From assembly GCF_017084525.1 (NCBI RefSeq), contig NZ_CP070950.1:1116001-1180000 (forward strand): a stretch of 64,000 bases of DNA, in the 5' to 3' direction. Each line of letters starts with the position of its first letter. Positions within the stretch are counted from its first letter, which is position 1. The notes under the pieces were generated by a model that made no database searches, was not told where the DNA came from, and saw only the letters and a program-made list of their open reading frames with translations. Origin of the DNA: Conexibacter sp. SYSU D00693. GTDB taxonomy: Bacteria; Actinomycetota; Thermoleophilia; Solirubrobacterales; Solirubrobacteraceae. A program made the translations under genes and the position numbers. Positions 60,706 to 64,000 of the stretch are shown piece after piece.

Positions 60706-61494
60706 CTACCCCTGCGGCGCCGCGACGGCGCCCGTGGCCGCCGTGGTCGGGGCGGTCGGTGTCGCTGGCGGCGCCTGGGCCGCCGGGGCGGTCTGGGGCG
60801 TGGCGGTCGGGGTCGCGGCCGGCGCCGGGCCCTGGGCCTGCGTGGCGGTCGTCGCGGGTGGCGTGCTCGTCGTGGTCGCCGGCGTGGAGGTCGTCGTGCC
60901 GGCCGCCGGGGTGGTGGCGGTGGTCGTGGCCGCCTGGCTCCCCGGCTGCTGGGCCTGCGCGGCGGCGGTGCTGCTGCCGGGCTTGACCGGCGAGGGCGTG
61001 GTGATGCCCTTGGCGGCCGCGCGGGCGTCCGTGCGCTCGCCGCGGACGGTGACGTAGCGGAAGGAGCCGGCGGCGGGGACGACCATGCCCATGCGGCGGG
61101 CGGCGTTCGCGAGGCGCTCGCTGCTCTCGAGCTTCGAGACGTCGCTGCGCAGCGCGTCGTTCTGGCGCTCGAGCGTGGCGGAGGCCTCGACGGCGCGGCC
61201 GATGCCCGAGTTGAGCTTCAGCATCGAGACCTGCATGAAGACGATGCCCATGAGGCCGAGCGCGACCAGCGGCACCCAGCCGCTGCCGCGCAGCAGGCGG
61301 TCCAGGACGGGTGCGTCGGGCAGCGCACGCAGGCGGGCGACGGCCCGGGCGCCGAGCGTCGGCTGGGCCGCCGGCGGGCGGGCGGGCCGGCGGCGGCTCG
61401 GCGCGGGCGCGGCGGCGGGCTTGGAGCGGCGACGGCGGACGGCCGGCGCCGGCATGGTCCGCGTCCCGGCGTAGGTCCCTGCGGGCGGGGTCAC
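60706..61494 (-). CDS. ftsL: FtsL-like septum protein with long Thr/Ala/Pro/Gln-rich extracellular tail
   Basis: A 262-residue bitopic protein. The Arg/Pro-rich cytosolic N-terminus (about 1-75) precedes one membrane helix (about 76-98) and a coiled coil (about 100-140, RAVEASATLERQNDALRSD). Position (rsmH-x-ftsI) and topology match FtsL. About 100 residues of T/A/P/Q low complexity follow (for example TTSTPATTTSTPPATT), far longer than usual FtsL. GTG 61494 overlaps rsmH. ATG 61455 is an in-frame alternative. Confidence 0.8.
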   Translation of the reverse strand: MTPPAGTYAGTRTMPAPAVRRRRSKPAAAPAPSRRRPARPPAAQPTLGARAVARLRALPDAPVLDRLLRGSGWVPLVALGLMGIVFMQVSMLKLNSGIGRAVEASATLERQNDALRSDVSKLESSERLANAARRMGMVVPAAGSFRYVTVRGERTDARAAAKGITTPSPVKPGSSTAAAQAQQPGSQAATTTATTPAAGTTTSTPATTTSTPPATTATQAQGPAPAATPTATPQTAPAAQAPPATPTAPTTAATGAVAAPQG

Positions 61495-62465
61495 GCCGCC
61501 ACCTCGAGCTTGCGCGCGACGCGGAGCCTCGCGCTGGCGGAGCGGGGGTTGGCCGCGACCTCCCCCGGCGTCGGGGCGATCGAGCGGCGGGTGAGCAGCT
61601 CGGCCTCCGGCTCGTGGCCGCACCGGCACACCGGGAGCCCCGGCGGGCAGATGCACCCCTGCGCGCGGGCGGCCAGGAAGCGCTTCACGCGGCGGTCTTC
61701 GCCGGAGTGGAAGGAGATCCCTGCAAATCGGCCGGTTCCGGGACGCAGGAGCTCCCAGGCGAGCGGCAGCGCGGCGTCGAGCTGGCCGAGCTCGTCGTTG
61801 ACCGCCATGCGCAGCGCCTGGAAGGTCCGCTTGGCCGGGTGGCCGCCGGCGAAGCGCGCGGCCGCGGGGATCGCGCGCGTGATGACCTCGACGAGCTGGG
61901 CGGTCGTGTCGAGCGGACGGGCGGCGACGACGGCGCGGGCGATGCGCCCGGCGTGGCGCTCGTCGCCGAGGTCGCGCAGGACCCTGGCGAGGTCGCGCTC
62001 GTCCCAGGTGTTGACGAGCTCGCGGGCGTCGAGCTCCTGCTCGGGGTCCATCCGCATGTCCAGCGGCGCGTCGTAGGCGTAGGCGAAGCCGCGGCCCCAC
62101 GTGTCGACCTGCATCGAGCTCAGGCCGAGGTCCGCGTAGACCAGGTCGGCGGTCAGGCCCTCCTCGCCCAGGAGCTCGAGGCCCTCGGCGAACGACGCGC
62201 GCACGTAGCGCAGCTGGCAGTCGACCTCGGCGGCGAGCGCGTCGAAGTGCTTGCGGGTCGTCGGGTCGCGGTCGATGCAGACCAGGAGGCCGTGCGGGCC
62301 CAGGCGCTCGGCCACGAGCCGCGCGTGGCCGCCGGCGCCGAACGTGCAGTCGACAGCGACCTCCCCGGGCTGCGGGTCGGTGAGGTCGATCAACTCGCCG
62401 GCGAGGACCGGGACGTGCGACGCGGTCATGTCGTAGGGGATGGTGGCGACGGCGGTGGCGCTCAT
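61491..62465 (-). CDS. rsmH: 16S rRNA m4C1402 methyltransferase
   Basis: A 324-residue methyltransferase (former MraW). HVPVLAGELIDL starts the domain. DCTFGAGGHARLVAERLG is motif I, YADLGLSSMQVD and GFAYAYDAPLDMRMD are family signatures, and SFHSGEDRRVKRFL is near the C-terminus. The insert carries CICPPGLPVCRCG, a four-Cys patch common in RsmH. It overlaps mraZ (ATGA) and the ftsL-like gene (GTGA). Confidence 0.96.
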   Translation of the reverse strand: MSATAVATIPYDMTASHVPVLAGELIDLTDPQPGEVAVDCTFGAGGHARLVAERLGPHGLLVCIDRDPTTRKHFDALAAEVDCQLRYVRASFAEGLELLGEEGLTADLVYADLGLSSMQVDTWGRGFAYAYDAPLDMRMDPEQELDARELVNTWDERDLARVLRDLGDERHAGRIARAVVAARPLDTTAQLVEVITRAIPAAARFAGGHPAKRTFQALRMAVNDELGQLDAALPLAWELLRPGTGRFAGISFHSGEDRRVKRFLAARAQGCICPPGLPVCRCGHEPEAELLTRRSIAPTPGEVAANPRSASARLRVARKLEVAA

Positions 62466-62899
62466 GCGTCCACCCCGTCGAAGCTCTGGCTGATCGCGAG
62501 GACGTCCGCGGTCAGGCTCTCGTTGTAGTCGGTCCAGGCCTTGCGGTCCCAGACCTCGAGGTGGTCGTCCGCGCCGATCACCGTGACCTCCTTGCCGAGG
62601 TTGGCGTGGTCCATCAGGAACTGCGGCACGCCGACGCGCCCGGCCGAGTCGAGGTCGGTGGGCTGCGAGTTGGCGGCGAAGAAGCGCTTGAGCTTGGTGG
62701 CGTTCTGGCTCATCGGGTGGACCCCCTCGAGGGCGGCGCGCCGGTAGCTGTCGTAGCCGGCCTTCGGCCAGATCGCGACGCAGGGCTCGGTGGCCTTGGC
62801 GAGCACGACGCCGTCCTGGAGGAGCTCGCGGAAGCGGGCGGGCACGGTCAGGCGGTTCTTGGCGTCGAGGGAGTAGTCGGCGGTGCCGTCGAAGGCCAT
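62462..62899 (-). CDS. mraZ: transcriptional regulator/division protein MraZ
   Basis: A 145-residue protein with two SpoVT/AbrB-like swapped-hairpin domains: DAKNRLTVPARFRELL (about 12-27) and a second DSAGRVGVPQFLMDHA (about 90-105). It is first in the dcw cluster and typically represses it. I chose ATG 62899 for the usual MAFDGTADYSLD start. The frame extends to 62989 but over the promoter. Confidence 0.95.
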   Translation of the reverse strand: MAFDGTADYSLDAKNRLTVPARFRELLQDGVVLAKATEPCVAIWPKAGYDSYRRAALEGVHPMSQNATKLKRFFAANSQPTDLDSAGRVGVPQFLMDHANLGKEVTVIGADDHLEVWDRKAWTDYNESLTADVLAISQSFDGVDA

Positions 62900-62977
62900 G
62901 TCGCGAGGCCGGGAGGGAGTGCCGGGCCGAGGTGGAGGAGTGGGAGGAGCCCCTCCACCCCGGTCCAGCTGTCGGCA

Positions 62978-63006
62978 CTTGTACCCCACTTCCTCCCACT
63001 AGGCAA
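62978..63006 (-). promoter_or_regulatory. mraZ: candidate dcw/mraZ promoter
   Basis: On the minus strand TTGCCT (63001-63006) is followed after 17 bp by TACAAG (62978-62983). Transcription would start about 70 bp before the mraZ ATG. TGGG boxes fall inside the spacer, so MraZ binding would block the promoter. Confidence 0.5.
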
Positions 63007-63012
63007 CCCCAC
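62985..63012 (-). promoter_or_regulatory. candidate MraZ operator (three TGGG boxes)
   Basis: On the minus strand AGTGGGG/AGTGGGA occurs three times, with TGGG cores complementary to CCCA at 62985, 62995 and 63008 (spacings 10 and 13 bp). Known MraZ sites are repeated GTG/TGGG boxes about one helical turn apart. A fourth TGGGGG lies 18 bp further upstream. Confidence 0.55.
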
Positions 63013-63231
63013 TTGCACACTTTCCCCCACCGACGCCTCTCAGCGGTCGGCGTGGGTGGACGAATGGCCGATGGATGCAGGGCTTTCGCGCGGTGGGAGA
63101 CGGTGGTGGCCGGAGGTCCGCCGGAGCGCCAGCCGCGTTGCAGAACGCGCCCACGCACGGCGTCTTGCACGCGATCGGCCGTTCCGTCCGCCGGAGGTGC
63201 CCTCGGGTGGGGCGTCGTGGGAGACCGGCGG

Positions 63232-63268
63232 GCGTCCGACACCTGCCGGAGCGGCAGGGGTCAGACGC
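63232..63268. terminator. hairpin downstream of the nicotinate phosphoribosyltransferase gene
   Basis: CCTGCC-GGAGC-GGCAGG (63242-63258) is the core of a longer imperfect stem ending GCGTC...GACGC. It lies just after the minus-strand gene's stop and is a likely terminator. The remaining 63013-63231 shows no gene. Confidence 0.5.
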
Positions 63269-63274
63269 CTGCGG

Positions 63275-64000
63275 TCAGGTGACGCGCTGGAGGCGGGGGT
63301 TCGGGCGCTCGCCGCGCCCGACCTTCGCGCAGGGGCGGCCGTCGACGCGGACGATGTCGGCGGTGAAGTCGTTGGCCCCGCGCACGAGCGACGAGCCGAC
63401 GCCGTAGGAGTCCACGGGCGCGCCGGCCTCTTCGAAGTGGCGGATCTTGTCGACGGTGAAGCCGCCGGACGCGACGATCTTCACGTGGCCGTGGCCCGCC
63501 TCGTCGAGGGCGGCGCGCACGCGGCGGGCCAGCTCGACGTTCACGCCGCGGGGCGCATCGTCGCCCAGGTCCCGCAGCGACTCGTCGACGAGCGACTCGC
63601 TGGTGTCCAGCCGCACGCCCCAGAGCTGGTCGCCGAGCGCGTCGGCGACCGCGACGGCCGTGCGCGGCGAGTGGTTCTCCCAGTCGACGAGGACCGTGAC
63701 GTTCATCTCGCGCGCGTAGCGCCCGGCGAACGCCCGGGCCGCCGCGACGGTGTCGCCGCCGTAGGCCGCGATGAGCGCGTGCGGGACCGTCCCGATGCCG
63801 CGTCCTCCCCACCACGAGGCCTGGGCGTCGGTCGAGACGCCGATCGCGCCGGCGATGTGCGCGGCCCAGCCGTCGCCGGTCTGCACGAGCCAGTGGTCGT
63901 GGCGGGCGGGGAAGAACAGGATCGGCTTGCCCTGCGCCGCGGCGACGACGTCGCGGACGTTGCGCATGACGAGCGAGCGGCGGGCCAGGCAGCCGAGGTA
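63275..64000 (-). CDS. pncB: nicotinate phosphoribosyltransferase (partial, N-terminus off right edge)
   Basis: The C-terminal 241 residues are present, and the frame is open to the window edge. YLGCLARRSLVMRNVRDVVAAA and GKPILFFPARHDHW, followed by LDTSESLVDESLRDLG and KIVASGGFTVDKIRHFEEAGAPVDSYGVG, match NAPRTase. The last contains the substrate-phosphate loop of the type II PRT barrel. It makes nicotinate mononucleotide for NAD salvage. The preceding 63012-63260 region separates it from the dcw promoter. Confidence 0.92.
   Translation of the reverse strand, partial: YLGCLARRSLVMRNVRDVVAAAQGKPILFFPARHDHWLVQTGDGWAAHIAGAIGVSTDAQASWWGGRGIGTVPHALIAAYGGDTVAAARAFAGRYAREMNVTVLVDWENHSPRTAVAVADALGDQLWGVRLDTSESLVDESLRDLGDDAPRGVNVELARRVRAALDEAGHGHVKIVASGGFTVDKIRHFEEAGAPVDSYGVGSSLVRGANDFTADIVRVDGRPCAKVGRGERPNPRLQRVT

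Overview
This window is chromosomal DNA of a very GC-rich bacterium. It is packed with housekeeping genes in actinobacterial-type operons: a division and cell wall (dcw) cluster, MurE with the DNPR motif of meso-diaminopimelate-adding enzymes, frequent GTG/TTG starts and 4-bp ATGA/GTGA overlaps. A deep-branching actinomycete (for example Thermoleophilia/Solirubrobacterales) is my best guess. That is an inference, because no rRNA is present. Sixty genes can be supported; one is frameshifted and one is cut at each window edge. I found no tRNA, rRNA, CRISPR array or transposase gene.

Layout. 1-7.4 kb: envelope glycan or glycolipid genes (three GT-C membrane glycosyltransferases, a polyprenyl-phosphate-type GT2, a methyltransferase and a flippase). 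7.4-16 kb: a LolCDE/MacB-like ABC exporter, an RTX-repeat secreted protein, a small lipoprotein and a two-component system with two receivers. 16-24.4 kb: rpe, a zinc ribbon, rsmB, fmt, def, priA and metK on the minus strand, interrupted by plus-strand genes (a small membrane protein, a frameshifted SDR, a PH-domain protein). 24.4-32.3 kb: der, cmk, aroA, tyrA, aroF, hisC, aroH and rluB, an aromatic amino acid operon fused to translation and replication genes. 32.3-37.3 kb: an accessory block (rlmN, a repeat region, a nitrilase-fold protein, an FAD oxidoreductase, a TetR regulator) lying between rluB and scpB. 37.3-42 kb: scpB, scpA, trpS, an FG-GAP protein and a DUF1360-like protein. 42-46.6 kb: the glycine cleavage genes gcvPB, gcvPA, gcvH and gcvT plus a 44-aa gene. 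46.7-62.9 kb: the dcw cluster, read right to left as mraZ, rsmH, ftsL-like, ftsI, murE, murF, mraY, murD, ftsW, murG, murC, [murB inverted], ftsQ, ftsZ. The right edge holds part of a nicotinate phosphoribosyltransferase gene.

The most unusual material is not protein-coding. A dispersed family of roughly 250-370 bp palindromic elements occurs in four copies. The best copy (12783-13114) is bounded by a perfect 17-bp inverted repeat. Two copies form a 313-bp tandem repeat at 33.4-33.9 kb, and one copy lies in the ftsQ-murB spacer. That spacer also holds two different three-copy arrays, both with a 45-bp period and both built on short REP-like palindromes. A further palindrome at 20556-20578 carries the stop codons of two convergent genes. 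Of the nine convergent gene junctions, five are overlaps (four of them exactly CTAG) and the other four are each filled by a palindrome, repeat or hairpin. murB is inverted inside the dcw cluster beside these repeats. Together they suggest a repeat system that has settled at gene ends and taken part in local rearrangement.
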